Shown in pieces: positions 20,325 through 35,200 of a stretch of 64,000 nt of DNA (positions are counted from its first letter, which is position 1; every line of letters starts with the position of its first letter). Both the position numbers and the translations under genes were made by a program. This DNA comes from Coxiella endosymbiont of Amblyomma nuttalli (lineage in GTDB: Bacteria; Pseudomonadota; Gammaproteobacteria; Coxiellales; Coxiellaceae), in contig NZ_CP064834.1 in NCBI RefSeq assembly GCF_018107685.1, positions 124,001 through 188,000 of the forward strand, read 5' to 3'. Under the pieces are notes generated by a model. It saw only the letters and a program-made list of their open reading frames with translations. It had not been told where the DNA came from and ran no database searches.

Positions 20325-21709
20325 AAATTTTTAACAGTTTAACGAAACGGAAAGAAGAATTCAAACCAATTGAGGAAGGTAAAGTTAAGCTTTATGTATG
20401 TGGCATGACAGTATATGATCGTATGCACATTGGTCATGCGCGTTCGTGGATAATCTTTGATATGATTGTGCGTTATTTACGAATGCGGAGTTATGAAGTA
20501 AATTTTATTCGTAATATTACTGATATTGATGATAAGATTATCGACCGCGCCAAAGAGCAGAATGAAAATCCTACAGCGCTAGCAGAACGATTTATTCGAA
20601 TTTTACATGAAGATGAAAATGCGCTTCATGTTTTGTCGGCCGATAAAGAACCTCGAGCAACGCAATATATACCACAAATTATTCAGTTAATAGAGAGACT
20701 AATGAAAAATGAAAGTGCTTATATTGGACAGAATGGGGATGTTTATTTCAATGTACGTTGTTTTAAGGATTATGGAAAACTATCTCATCGTAATTTAGAT
20801 CAGCTTCGAGCAAATACATACACAGAAATTGGCAAATATAAACATGATCCTCTGGATTTTGTATTATGGAAACAAACAAAACCAGGAGAACCCAAATGGA
20901 ATTCTCCGTGGGGGGAAGGGCGACCTGGCTGGCATATCGAGTGTTCTACAATGTCGAACAATCTTTTAGGACAACCGTTTGATATTCATGGAGGTGGACT
21001 AGATTTAAAATTTCCTCACCATGAAAATGAAATTGCACAATCCGAAGCAGCTGAAAAAAAACCTTTTGTAATGCTATGGATGCATACAGGTCTTCTTGAA
21101 ATTGAAAAAGAAAAAATGTCAAAGTCACTTGGTAATATTATTCCTGTTCAAGAAGTACTTAAAGAACATGATGTTGAGGTCTTACGATATTTTTTATTGT
21201 CAGGACATTATCGTAGTCCTCTTAATTATTCCAAAGTAAATTTAAATAATGGTCGTGCTGCTTTAGAACGATTGTATCTTTCCTTACGTGGTTTACCATG
21301 CATAGGGGAGAAGCTGAAACCATCTTCCTTGTATACAGATCGCTTTAAAGAAGCTATGGACAATGATTTCAATACCCCTATGGCATTCGTTGTTCTATTT
21401 GAAATAACTCGGGAAATTAATCGACTTCGCAATGAGAATCAAATAGAAAAAGCAGCAATTTTAGGTTCTGAATTAAAACATCTTGGTCATGTTTTTGGTC
21501 TGTTGAATCAAGTTCCTGAGCGATTTTTACAAGGTAATGGTGGTAAAAAAGAAATGGATATCCTAGAAATTGAAACGTTTATTACCCAACGCAATGACGC
21601 AAGAGTAAAAAAAGACTGGAAAACAGCCGATCAAATCCGCAATCAATTGAGTGATTTTAGTGTGACTATCGAGGATTCCTCGGAAGGTACTTACTGGCGA
21701 CGAAAATAA
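20321..21709 (+). CDS. cysS: Cysteinyl-tRNA synthetase
   Basis: A 462-residue class I synthetase: [18 protein letters not shown] with zinc ligand Cys27 and the HIGH motif (36-39), [10 protein letters not shown] (second zinc cysteine), [15 protein letters not shown] (zinc His and Glu), and KMSKS at 265-269. The C-terminal anticodon-binding helices end in WRRK. It starts with GTG overlapping the gltX stop (GTGA), so translation is coupled. Length is normal and there is no sign of decay. Confidence 0.96.
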   Translation: MKIFNSLTKRKEEFKPIEEGKVKLYVCGMTVYDRMHIGHARSWIIFDMIVRYLRMRSYEVNFIRNITDIDDKIIDRAKEQNENPTALAERFIRILHEDENALHVLSADKEPRATQYIPQIIQLIERLMKNESAYIGQNGDVYFNVRCFKDYGKLSHRNLDQLRANTYTEIGKYKHDPLDFVLWKQTKPGEPKWNSPWGEGRPGWHIECSTMSNNLLGQPFDIHGGGLDLKFPHHENEIAQSEAAEKKPFVMLWMHTGLLEIEKEKMSKSLGNIIPVQEVLKEHDVEVLRYFLLSGHYRSPLNYSKVNLNNGRAALERLYLSLRGLPCIGEKLKPSSLYTDRFKEAMDNDFNTPMAFVVLFEITREINRLRNENQIEKAAILGSELKHLGHVFGLLNQVPERFLQGNGGKKEMDILEIETFITQRNDARVKKDWKTADQIRNQLSDFSVTIEDSSEGTYWRRK

Positions 21710-23930
21710 AAATGGATGTAATAATTCTTTTTGATTTGATTAACCAATTGATTTGATTGATAAAAAAGATGAACTTGAAATCAATTAGTTATGTTGCTTG
21801 ATATGCTCATGGCGATTATAGAATTATTTTTTTAAGTCTATGACATAGATGTCAGCTGTTTGTCATAGCAATCTTAACTTGCTTGTAATGAGATTTATTA
21901 AATATTAATTTTAATCTATTACTGAATTATTAAAGAATATCTGTATGATAAAAATTGAGCAGTATTGGACCGGATTTTTAAAGCAAGGTACCTTCTTTTG
22001 TATCATGCTTGTTGTTACAAGCTATTTTTAGCTGCTGCTTTTAGCAGAAAAATTTTTCACATATATCTCCTTGATTATAAAGAAAATAAATAATTAGTAA
22101 AAAATAACATCAATCAGCCTAGCATATTTTATTTTCATTCTGTTTTCTTGTCACGCTGTTAATAGTAAATATACTAAAATTTTACTTACTTGATACTTAT
22201 TCGAAATAAAACGAGTAAGAACAACTTCGATAGAATATTTGCTGTTGAATCTACTGAATATTTACTGAATACCAAATGATAATCAAAACTATTCTTGCTA
22301 TATTTCGTGGAAAACAATGTAATCTTTATAAGATTAGTACATAGATATCATTGTTTCTTGTTAGTAGCATAAAGATAAATTACCGGACAGAGTAGTACAT
22401 TAATGGAAAAATATATTGTTATCTATAAGCATAAGTATGGAGACTTGCACTAATCCCATATTGGATAACTTGTTACTTGAAGTCTAATTTAATCGATGTT
22501 GTTGGCATGGATGTCTATATAAGCTTTAAGCTGTTAATAGGCAAAATGTTAGTTTAGGCTAGAGCAGCACATAGGGTGCGAGATTCTATGACACATAGAT
22601 TGTCGATAACTTTTTGAAAATTGGCTGAAATAAGTTTTACACTCACCACCTAGCAACAACAGGAGGCGATAATGAATATTGTGCATAGTTATTTAAGAGG
22701 ATAATGTATTTAATTGAAATCATATTGTATAAAACAACAATTAAACAATATGATTTGTTGTGAGAAAAACTTGTTCGCTTTAGATTTATTTGGTTCGTAC
22801 AAGAGATTGAATTTTAAATCTTTTATGCATTTCAATGCTGATCTTTAAATATTCTTGAGCATAATTCTTCTTCTTTCCTTTAGCTTACTGAGCAAGGGTA
22901 TGTTTTTCACCTGAAAGCAACTCTCTAAATCTATTTAACATAATAAGTTTTTGTTACCAATGTTAAAAATATTATACAATTCTGAACTGTGCTTGCCGTC
23001 CGGTATTTATACATATACATCCGTAGCGTCGTAGCCTATCAATTCATCCTCAAACTGCTTAAATTCAGCAAATCCGGTAGGAAAAAAGTTAGAAAACATA
23101 ATCGATACTTTCATTAAAAGCATTATCAATGCTTTTACTAACAATGCATCTTTTTGACAAGTGCGAAATTTTTGTCGTATTTAGCATATTTTCCCCTTAA
23201 ATACACCATTCTTATCTTTGATCATCTTAATTCTTATCTTTCCATCTTTAGTATTCTGTATCATAGATTTTAACCCACTATCAATTTTGACTTTATTAAC
23301 TATTTATCTAAACAATAAGCATTATCTAGAAATTAAGATAAGAACCGATCAATTAAAAATCAATTGAATTGTAACTGTTATTTTCCTGTGCAAGCAGAAT
23401 TCAGAAACTAATTAGTAACTCTTTTTATTATAGTTGTTATAGGGTCTCACTCCTCAATTAAATCTCGATAAAAGACTGAGTCTCTTTTTATGTGAGTAAA
23501 ACTCGCACTTTAGATTAGCTTTGATCCTCCAACAAAGGGGTATGGGAGATAAGATTGGAGACGATGTATAATTTACGAAAGGTTGTTGGCGAAAATGCTA
23601 TCACAAGCATAACTATAAAATAAGATAAAACGTCATCTTCAAATCTTACATTGATCTTATGGTTAGTATAACATTACTGCTCATTGCTAGTGTTAAATGT
23701 ATGTCGTTAATTATTTATGAAAATCAAACGGGAAACATCGTTCATACATTAAGGTATAATAAACTGGATGCGATTATTCAACGTCGCCAATTTCTGTATA
23801 AGATTTAGTCGATTATAAGCTGTATCATGAATACTTTTATATAGTTTGACAGAAAAGTATACATAAATCTCTATCATAATCATCTATCTACATATCAGAT
23901 ATTATAAGGTATTAAGTAATTAAAGAAAAA
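21710..23930. other. 2.2-kb non-coding spacer
   Basis: Very AT-rich, with frequent stops on all frames. I found no recognisable protein motif, RNA gene or long repeat. It probably holds fully eroded genes between cysS and gatB. Confidence 0.5.
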
Positions 23931-24317
23931 ATGCTAATAACTAATCTGAAAGAGAAACATTATTTTATTGGAAGAAGAGAAGGTTATTGTTTACGAGCAA
24001 GTATCTGGGTATGTTTAGTGATGACTACGCAAGCAAAACCAGCGAGATTTGAAGCAGCGACAGGTTTTCCTAAACATGGTACATCATTTGACGCCTCCTG
24101 TAAGGCCTCCTACGTGCTAGTAGGAGTGACTCTGTTATTCAGCTTTTACTAACTAACGTTGCGTACCAGCACACATGACAGTTTTGTTGAACCATTCCAT
24201 GATCCTGTACCTTTTCTCTCGCGTATGTCCATTACTATTTATGACGTGCTGACTATTAAGAGGAGCACTATGAAAGACATACTTCAGATTAATCATGAAG
24301 TTAAAGAAATCAAATAA
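23931..24317 (+). pseudogene. Unidentified protein-like frame with one internal stop
   Basis: One frame runs from ATG 23931 to a TAA at 24315-24317 with a single internal TAA at 24150-24152. The first part reads like a hydrophobic N-terminus (ASIWVCLVMTTQAKPARF) then ATGFPKHGTSFDASCKA and a membrane-like ASYVLVGVTLLFSFY. After the stop, FVEPFHDPVPFLSRMSI, TIYDVLTIKRSTMKD and ILQINHEVKEIK continue in the same frame with protein-like composition. I do not recognise the family. The single stop suggests a recently inactivated gene. Confidence 0.4.
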
Positions 24318-24526
24318 ATAATAACCCAACAACCTAAATTGGAAATCCGAAAAGCAACAGATATAATGCAAACAAGAGTTAACTCTTTAATTTCTTACTT
24401 TGATATTTTAAGATTATGGTATTGATGTTATTCGTTAACCCCCCCTCCTGTTCTGCCTGCCACTTGGTAAATTTAATAGATAAGGTTATTAAGCTAAGAG
24501 AAAAGGCATGGGATGAATTTTATATT

Positions 24527-24572
24527 TTTTTCTTTAATAAGTTATTAACTTTTTCTTTAATAAGTTATTAAC
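24527..24572. repeat. Perfect 23-bp tandem duplication at the gatB 3' end
   Basis: The units 24527-24549 and 24550-24572 are identical, beginning TTTTTCTTTAATAAG and ending TTATTAAC. Because 23 is not a multiple of three, the second copy shifts the frame and rewrites the gatB C-terminus. Confidence 0.95.
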
Positions 24573-25976
24573 GCATTGAGGATTGGCTCTGCCTTTTGAA
24601 GCTTTCATGACTTGACCGACGAAAAAAGCTATAAGTTTATTTTTACCTGCGCGATATTGTTTGACTTGTACGGGATTATTGGCAATCACTTCATTAATAA
24701 TTTTTTCAAGAGTATCAATGTTAGTGATTTGTTTAAGCCCTTGCTGTTTGATGATCGTATCTGCATCACCTTTTCCTTCCCACATAGCTTCAAATACTTG
24801 CTTGCCCATACTACTGGATAAAGTATTATCAGTAATTCGATTGAGAAGAGTTACTAATTGCTTAGCATTGATAGGATTTTCTGCGATGGAAAGATTGTTT
24901 TTATTTAACGCGGCAACCAGATCACTATTGATCCAGTTGGCTGCAAGCTTAGGAGATAGAGTTTTATCTAATTTTACTACGGCTTCAAAATAATTAGCTG
25001 TATCGATATTAGTCGTCAGTAATTTAACATCATAGCTGCTTAAGTGATAACTCTTTTTAAAGCGTTTTCGTTTTTCCCACGGTAATTCAGGTAACTGTCT
25101 TTTTACAGATTTAATAAATTCTGGTGTGATTTCTACTCGTAACAGATCGGGATCAGGAAAATAACGATAATCATGTGTTTTTTCTTTTGTGCGCATAGAT
25201 CGTGTTTCATCCCGTACAGCATCATATAATCGCGTTTCTTGCACAATCTTGCCACCACTCTCTAAAATTTTTCTTTGTCGTTTAATTTCGAATGAAATAG
25301 CACGTTCTACAAAACGAAAAGAGTTAACGTTTTTAATTTCAGTACGCGTTCCAAATTTTTTTTTACCCTGGGGGCGTAATGAAATATTCACATCACAACG
25401 AAAGGCACCTTCTTGCATATTAGCATCACTGATATTAATATAGCGCACAAGCGCATGCAGGGTTTTTAAATAAGTAACAGCTTCTGCGGCAGAACGAATA
25501 TCAGGGTAGGAAACAATTTCTAGTAGGGGTGTACCCGCGCGATTGAAATCGATTCCGGAGTGGCCTCGCCTTTTTTCATGAATAGATTTTCCTGCGTCTT
25601 CTTCCAAATGTGCCCGCCTAATACCAATGCGTTTAGTAACTTCATCTTCACTCTCAATATCGAGATAACCCGATTTAATAATCGGAAATTCATGTTGACT
25701 AATTTGATAGCCTTTTGGTAAATCTGGGTAGAAATAATTTTTTCTTGAAAAAATACAATGAGTCGCAATGGTGGCTTGAATACTCAAACCAAAACGAACG
25801 GCTAATTTTATAGCTTCTTTATTTAAAACTGGTAAAACACCTGGAAAACCGAGATCGATCGCACAGGCTTGTGTATTAGGCTCTGCACCATAAGTCGTAG
25901 AGGCACCAGAAAAAATTTTTGTTTTTGTGCGTAACTGCACGTGTACTTCTAAACCAATAATTGGTTCACACTCCAT
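24534..25976 (-). CDS. gatB: Asp/Glu-tRNA(Asn/Gln) amidotransferase subunit B
   Basis: The 480-residue protein starts [22 protein letters not shown] and carries [30 protein letters not shown], the [12 protein letters not shown] signature, [16 protein letters not shown] and [10 protein letters not shown], then the helical and YqeY tail domains that bind tRNA. With GatA and GatC it amidates Glu-tRNA-Gln and/or Asp-tRNA-Asn. Start and length are normal, but the last residues (LLKKKLITY) derive from a 23-bp tandem duplication over the stop codon. It follows gatA after 1 base. Confidence 0.95.
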   Translation of the reverse strand: MECEPIIGLEVHVQLRTKTKIFSGASTTYGAEPNTQACAIDLGFPGVLPVLNKEAIKLAVRFGLSIQATIATHCIFSRKNYFYPDLPKGYQISQHEFPIIKSGYLDIESEDEVTKRIGIRRAHLEEDAGKSIHEKRRGHSGIDFNRAGTPLLEIVSYPDIRSAAEAVTYLKTLHALVRYINISDANMQEGAFRCDVNISLRPQGKKKFGTRTEIKNVNSFRFVERAISFEIKRQRKILESGGKIVQETRLYDAVRDETRSMRTKEKTHDYRYFPDPDLLRVEITPEFIKSVKRQLPELPWEKRKRFKKSYHLSSYDVKLLTTNIDTANYFEAVVKLDKTLSPKLAANWINSDLVAALNKNNLSIAENPINAKQLVTLLNRITDNTLSSSMGKQVFEAMWEGKGDADTIIKQQGLKQITNIDTLEKIINEVIANNPVQVKQYRAGKNKLIAFFVGQVMKASKGRANPQCVNNLLKKKLITY

Positions 25977-25977
25977 C

Positions 25978-27435
25978 TTAATACCTCGATGCAGATGGCA
26001 ATTGCCTATGGTAATCTGTCTCTTGCTGATAACGATGAACTATATTTAATAGATGTGCTTCATCAAAATAATTTCCAATTAGCTGAGCTCCAATTGGTAA
26101 GTGATTAATAAAACCAGCAGGGAAGGAAATGGCAGGTAAGCCAGCTAAATTGGCAGATATGGTATAAATATCAGATAGATACATTTCTATTGGATCTGAT
26201 ATTTTTTCTCCTATTTTAAATGCAGGTGTGGGTGTTGAGGGCGATAAAATAATATCCACGGTTTTAAATGCATCGCTAAAGTCATTACGTATTAATCGAC
26301 GAATTTTTTGAGCCTTTAAATAATAGGCTTCGTAGTAACCGGTAGAAAGCACATAGCTACCAATCATAATGCGACGTTTCACTTCAGTGCCAAAACCTTC
26401 CGAGCGGGATCGTTTGTAAAGATCATCCAAATCTATGGGATTATTGCATCGATATCCATATCGAACACCATCGTAGCGTGCAAGATTAGAAGAACATTCA
26501 GTAGTTGATAACACATAATAGGCTGAGGCGGCAAAATCCGTGTGAGGCAAGTAAATATCTATGACAGTAGCTCCTAATTTTTCAAATATTGTTTTTACAG
26601 CTGCAATAGAAGTTGTAATATTTGCATTTATATCTTGATTCAAATAGTCTTTCGGCAAACCAATTTTTAAACCCTCTAAGGAATGATCTAGAGTGGTGGT
26701 GTAATCAGGTACACTTTTATTGATACTAGTTGAATCCCTCCGGTCATGTATAGCAATAATACTGAGCAACAGCGCTGCATCTTGTGCAGTTTGAGTTAAC
26801 AGTCCGCCTTGATCCAAGCTAGAAGCAAAAGCGATCATCCCGAAACGAGATACACGACCATAAGTGGGTTTCAAGCCAGTAATACCGCACAAAGCAGCTG
26901 GTTGACGAATGGAACCCCCCGTATCAGTACCGGTTGCAGCAGGCACTATTCGGGCGGCAACTGCAGCTGCTGAACCGCCGGATGATCCTCCCGGGATGCG
27001 CTCGATATCCCATGGATTTTTAACTGGTCCATAATAGCTGGTTTCATTGGAGGAACCCATAGCAAATTCATCCATATTCGTTTTACCTATTAGTACAGCA
27101 CCCGCATGATCCAGTTGTTTAACGACAGTGGCATCGTAAGGAGCAATAAAATTATCGAGCATTTTTGATCCGCAACTAGTTTTGATACCTTTAGTGCAAA
27201 AAACATCTTTTTGCGCAATAGGAATACCGGTTAGTGGTGTTGCTTCATCTTTTGCTATCCGTACATCAGCCGCTTTTGCTTGTTTTAAGGCGTGTTCTTC
27301 TGTTACAGTAATGAAACTGTTAAGCGTGGTATCGAGATTTTTAATGCGATTGATGAAATGTTGTGTAAGTTCCACGCTGGATATGTTTCTGTGTTGAAGT
27401 GCTCGACTTAATTCAGCAATAGTGTTTCGGTGCAT
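25978..27435 (-). CDS. gatA: Asp/Glu-tRNA(Asn/Gln) amidotransferase subunit A
   Basis: An amidase-signature enzyme of about 485 residues: catalytic Lys in [12 protein letters not shown], the Gly/Ser-rich stretch [14 protein letters not shown] with the cis-serine, and the nucleophile serine in [16 protein letters not shown]. It releases ammonia from glutamine for transfer through GatB to the mischarged tRNA. A start eight codons upstream overlaps gatC; I prefer ATG 27435, which follows AAAAAGGAAAAAAGC. The catalytic elements are complete. Confidence 0.95.
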   Translation of the reverse strand: MHRNTIAELSRALQHRNISSVELTQHFINRIKNLDTTLNSFITVTEEHALKQAKAADVRIAKDEATPLTGIPIAQKDVFCTKGIKTSCGSKMLDNFIAPYDATVVKQLDHAGAVLIGKTNMDEFAMGSSNETSYYGPVKNPWDIERIPGGSSGGSAAAVAARIVPAATGTDTGGSIRQPAALCGITGLKPTYGRVSRFGMIAFASSLDQGGLLTQTAQDAALLLSIIAIHDRRDSTSINKSVPDYTTTLDHSLEGLKIGLPKDYLNQDINANITTSIAAVKTIFEKLGATVIDIYLPHTDFAASAYYVLSTTECSSNLARYDGVRYGYRCNNPIDLDDLYKRSRSEGFGTEVKRRIMIGSYVLSTGYYEAYYLKAQKIRRLIRNDFSDAFKTVDIILSPSTPTPAFKIGEKISDPIEMYLSDIYTISANLAGLPAISFPAGFINHLPIGAQLIGNYFDEAHLLNIVHRYQQETDYHRQLPSASRY

Positions 27436-27448
27436 GCTTTTTTCCTTT

Positions 27449-27748
27449 TTATTCTTCATCTTTAATTACGGTTGGGACTATATAGAGTCCAGTTTCAATT
27501 TGCGGTGCCACCTTTTGGAGTAAAGTGTGCTGATCAGGTTCGGTAACGATGTCTTCACGAAATGGTTGTGGCATGTCGTAAGGATGCAAAAGCGGTTCAA
27601 CCGTCTTTGTATCTATTTTTTTCATTTTAGCCACTAAATCGAGAATTTTGTTGAGTTCTTTCTGTATCGATTTCTTTTTATTTTCAGGGATAATTAGTTT
27701 AGCTAAATGTGCAATTTTATCAATCTCACTAGCGTCTAGTATAGACAT
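27449..27748 (-). CDS. gatC: Asp/Glu-tRNA(Asn/Gln) amidotransferase subunit C
   Basis: A 99-residue helical linker protein with the family pattern [29 protein letters not shown] and [19 protein letters not shown]. GatC wraps around GatA and stabilises the complex. The ATG at 27748 is preceded by GGGAGATAG, an ideal ribosome site, so the eight-codon longer version is rejected. First gene of gatCAB, whose promoter must lie in the spacer before mreB. Confidence 0.92.
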   Translation of the reverse strand: MSILDASEIDKIAHLAKLIIPENKKKSIQKELNKILDLVAKMKKIDTKTVEPLLHPYDMPQPFREDIVTEPDQHTLLQKVAPQIETGLYIVPTVIKDEE

Positions 27749-30808
<3,060 letters not shown>

Positions 30809-30865
30809 TAATATTTTATTTTAAAAGAGGAGGTAGGTATCAAGTTAATTTTTGCGCGCTCTTCA

Positions 30866-31738
30866 ATGCCAGGACTCCGAACCCTTATATATGTTGGGCT
30901 TGCCATCACGTTGCTTGTTCTTGATCAGAAGGCTGCATTTTTTCAAAAAACACGGGCCTACCTGGCCTTTATAGTACTCCCCATGCAATATCTAGTTAAC
31001 GCACCGATTAAGACTCTCCATTGGATTGCTACGAGTATCACTACCCAAGAGCAATTAATCGATGATAACACACGGTTGCGTGCTCATGAGTTATTATTAG
31101 AATCCAAATTACAAAAATTACTCGCACTAGAACGCGAGAATTCACAATTACGGGAATTATTAAAGTCAACTTCTTATGTCAATAATACTAGAATAACCAT
31201 CGCTCAATTACTTGCCGTAAATTTAGATCCAAATTTACAACAAATTATCGTTGATAAAGGGATGCGCTATCACATTTATATTGGACAACCCGTGTTGGAT
31301 GCTTATGGTATAGTTGGGCAAGTGGTTCATGTCGGACCATTAGCAAGTAAAATCATGTTGATCTCTGATCCAAAAAGTGCCGTTCCAGTGCAAGATTATC
31401 GCAACGGAATTCGCGCTATTGCTGTTGGAATGGGTAATTCTGAAAAACTAGTATTAATTAATATACCTGATACCAGTGATATTCAGAAGGGGGACCTATT
31501 TGTATCATCGGGTCTCGGGCTGCATTATCCTATAGGCTATCCGGTTGGTATCGTATCTGAGATAGGGCATAGTTCTTCTAAGCGCTTTGCAACAATTATA
31601 TTGCAACGATCTGCGCATTTAGAGCAGTTACAGCAGGTGCTGATGGCTTGGCCGAGCAAAAGAGCTTCATTAGCTAAAGCGGTACAAGAAGAATTAGAAT
31701 CAAATTTGACGCCTGTAAGTAAGGAACATGGAAAATAG
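30866..31738 (+). CDS. mreC: Rod-shape-determining protein MreC
   Basis: An N-terminal transmembrane helix (LIYVGLAITLLVLDQ) is followed by a coiled coil (about 70-105, NTRLRAHELLLESKLQKLLA) and a periplasmic beta domain with GQPVLDAYGIVGQVV and GDLFVSSGLG. MreC links MreB to the elongation complex. The listed ATG lacks a ribosome site. A strong AGGAGG (30828-30833) sits 5 bases before an in-frame ATC at 30839, which would add IKLIFARSS, matching Legionella-type MreC N-termini. The real start may therefore be AUC at 30839. It overlaps mreD by 11 bases. Confidence 0.9.
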   Translation: MPGLRTLIYVGLAITLLVLDQKAAFFQKTRAYLAFIVLPMQYLVNAPIKTLHWIATSITTQEQLIDDNTRLRAHELLLESKLQKLLALERENSQLRELLKSTSYVNNTRITIAQLLAVNLDPNLQQIIVDKGMRYHIYIGQPVLDAYGIVGQVVHVGPLASKIMLISDPKSAVPVQDYRNGIRAIAVGMGNSEKLVLINIPDTSDIQKGDLFVSSGLGLHYPIGYPVGIVSEIGHSSSKRFATIILQRSAHLEQLQQVLMAWPSKRASLAKAVQEELESNLTPVSKEHGK

Positions 31739-32216
31739 TTTTTCAAAAGACTTTATTTTTATTAGCATTACGTTACTAATTGCAATGATGCTTACTATCC
31801 TACCTTTACCAGCATGGGCTGTGTGGTTACGACCAGCGTGGGTGTTCATGGTCTTGCTGTTTTGGATGATGACTATGCCTCATCGAGTAAATATTGGAAC
31901 GGCTTTCATTAGTGGTCTTTTACTTGATTTATTGACAGGTACAATGGTAGGGCAGCATGCTCTTTTATTCACTATTATTTCTTATTTTTTCATTCGTTTT
32001 CAGGCAATTATTCACAGCTTGCCATCATGGCAACAAACCATTCTTGTATCAATCTCAGTGGTTGTTTATTTAGCGATACAATATTGGATTATGGTGATGG
32101 CTAATGTTTCTCCAATAACGGCGAAATATTGGCTACCCATTTTAAGCACAATGCTTTTATGGCCTTGGGTGCGATTTTTACTACGGAATTATCATCATCG
32201 ATTTAGATTAGATTGA
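31728..32216 (+). CDS. mreD: Rod-shape-determining protein MreD
   Basis: A 162-residue, very hydrophobic protein with about five transmembrane helices and the MreD pattern PAWVFMVLLFWMMTMPHRVN then GLLLDLLTGTMVGQHAL. It is an inner-membrane partner of MreC in cell-wall elongation. The start lies within the mreC end. Its presence with intact mreB and mreC suggests that rod or coccobacillary shape control is kept. Confidence 0.9.
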   Translation: MENSFSKDFIFISITLLIAMMLTILPLPAWAVWLRPAWVFMVLLFWMMTMPHRVNIGTAFISGLLLDLLTGTMVGQHALLFTIISYFFIRFQAIIHSLPSWQQTILVSISVVVYLAIQYWIMVMANVSPITAKYWLPILSTMLLWPWVRFLLRNYHHRFRLD

Positions 32217-32228
32217 TTTGAAGGTATA

Positions 32229-35200
32229 ATGCAGCGTTATTTGAAATGTTTATTAATAACGACGGTAAGTGTTGTTGTGTTTTTTGTCGCATTGATTGGC
32301 ATTGCGCGTTTAACGATTCCGTTACTTAATTATCAGGATTATCAGCGAGATTTTTTTGAGCGATGGGCTAACCACATGCTACACCAATCGGTTCGTATCA
32401 GTTGTATTACAACGAGTTGGTATGGGCTTGGTCCCGCGTTTAATTTCCACAACGTTATTATTATTGATTCCGAACATCACAAACCCTTATTTCAGATTGC
32501 TCAACTGTCGATCAGTTTAGATGTTTTTCATAGTTTACTACATTGGCGTTTATTGCCTGGCCGTTTAATATTATCAGGCACAGAAATTAATGTAGCTGAA
32601 ACACAAGAAGGTAAATGGCGTATTAAAGGCATGGTGCTGCGAAAAGAAAATACTGCCAATTTAGATAAAATAAGAAATACGATTTTATTACTCTCAAGGC
32701 AATCTAATATCACTTTAAAAAATATTACTATCAATTATTTCACATCACAGGGGAAATTAATTTCTGTTGATAACTTACAAATCGTAGTAAAGAATGATAT
32801 TTTTCATCATCAAATAACTGGTGCAGGTAGGCTTAGACAGACTACACATACTCGATTTCGGTTTTCACTGAAATTAGATTGCGATAATCTTTGGTTCCGT
32901 GTAAATGTGAAAAATATTGTTTTTAAGCAATTGGTTGATAACCGTTGGATGCGGACATATACTAAAGATTTTTCGATTAAACATGGAAAAGGTTATGTCC
33001 AGTTACGGATGCGATTGCATAAGTGGCAACTACAATCTGTGCAAGGTTTAGTAAGTGCTCATAGCCTCAGGTTTGCAATAGCTCAATCCCATAAAACAGT
33101 AGCAATTGATCAGGTTTTTGCTAATTTGTACTGGCAGCAGTATCCTGATGGATGGAGGTTAACGAGCAATCATATATTTTTACGTACGGGAGGAAAAGAA
33201 TGGCCGGAACATAGTTTCTGCGTACATATTATTCATAGGGGATCACTCACTACTCTTTTTTTAAAAAGTAATCACTTTGATTTAGAAGGTATAGATGTTT
33301 TAGCTGAGAGTATTGGATTCTGGCCACAGAAAATGCGAACCTTTTATCAAAACTTACATTTGCGAGGGCAGTTAAAAAATTTGACGGTGCTTTACGCGCC
33401 TCAAACTTCTTATTATCACATAATCAGTGATAATAATGATCTTGGTGTTCATACATGGAACAACTTATCTAGTATTGCACGTGTTGCCAGCTCTGTTGAT
33501 ATAAGCTCTTCTAGGAATAAACCCGTCTTACAATCAACTCAAAGCATGATAGCTATCCCACAAATTCTAATTTTTAGACGACCTTTCATATTAAATCAAT
33601 TGCAATTAACAGCTAATTGGAGACGTAATGCTACAGGATGGGATTTTTATTTGAAGAAATGTGGCATCGGGGATAATCATTTCCACTGGCAAGAACAAGG
33701 ATTACTTTGGATACCTACAAAATACTATCCCTATATTAATTTGCAAGGAGAATTTATCACAGACAATGTGACGTCGAACAATATTTACCTACCTTATCGA
33801 CATATTAACTCTAACTTGTTGATATGGTTGTACCAAGCATTTTTAGCAAACTCTGCAGTATCCGGTACACTCGATCTTAAGGACCCACTAAATAAATTTT
33901 CTTTCATGCATGGGGGAAATAATGGTAGGGGTTGTTTCGATGTGATTGCAAATGTGGATCACGTTAATCTGCACTATCATTCTGGATGGCCAGATATTCA
34001 AAATGTCCATGCGAAAATTTCTTTTCACAATAATAAGGTGTGCATTATTGCTGATCATGGAGAGATATTGGGAAACACCATTAATAATTTGAAAGCAACT
34101 ATACCTAACTTAGAAAAACCAATTTTAACGGTGATAGGACATATATCCTCTGATCTGAGTGACGGATTTAAATTTTTACAGGCAACACCACTTTTACTTG
34201 CTGATAAAATGAAAAATATGGTTTTTCGCGGTCCAATGAATTTTAATTTAAAATTAACGATCCCTCTGTTAAAAGAGGCTAGGCGAGACATTGTAGCTGA
34301 TGGAAACTTAACAATTAAAAAAAGCCAATTAAATTTAAAAAATTGGGGGATAAAGCTTGATAACATTCAAGGTAATTTTCATTTTGCTAACTGGAATTTT
34401 TCAGCAGATCAAATTCATGCTGCATGGTTAGGGCTCCCGATAACTATTAAAATCGTAACAATTCATCCTTTTGATTCTTTATCGACGTTACAATTGGAAG
34501 TGCATGGCCGAGTAACAATAAAAGCATTGCGAAATCAATGCCATTCATCGATATTGAATAATTTAAGTGGTTCCACTGCTTATCATGCTTTACTAAGGTT
34601 GCATAATAACCAAAAAAAATCAGTAGATAGTTTGAATATCATCACAGATTTAATCGGTGTTAAATCTATATTGCCTTCGCCCTACAATAAATCAGCACAA
34701 GAATCTGCTATTTTGAGTTCTACGGTCACTTTTTCTAATGAGAAATTCGCTAGAATTAAAATGCGTTACAGTGGTCATTTTGTTGATGCGAATACTGCTC
34801 TCGACTTATTTCTCACCGAGAAGGGATGGTTGATTGATATTCACAGTCCATTAATCATTGGTGCTCTTTTTATTCCGAATAATCACCGTCAACAACAACA
34901 ATGGCAAGGGCATTTTTCGCGAGTTTATTTGCCAATAACACAAGAAAAAAAGCAAAAACTCGATCTTCAAGGATGGCCATCTCTTAACATTTCCATTGAT
35001 GATTTTCGTTACGGTAAAAGATTAATAGGAAAAATAGAGTTGCAAACAACCAAAACTAAAATTGGATTAAAAGTTAATAAGCTCAATATAGCAACGCCTT
35101 TGTTTTATATGCATGCATTAGGATTATGGAATTATAAAGTAGGTAAATCAAAAACCACTCTGTCTGGGCAATTTATTAGCTGTGATTTAGGTGCGTTTCT

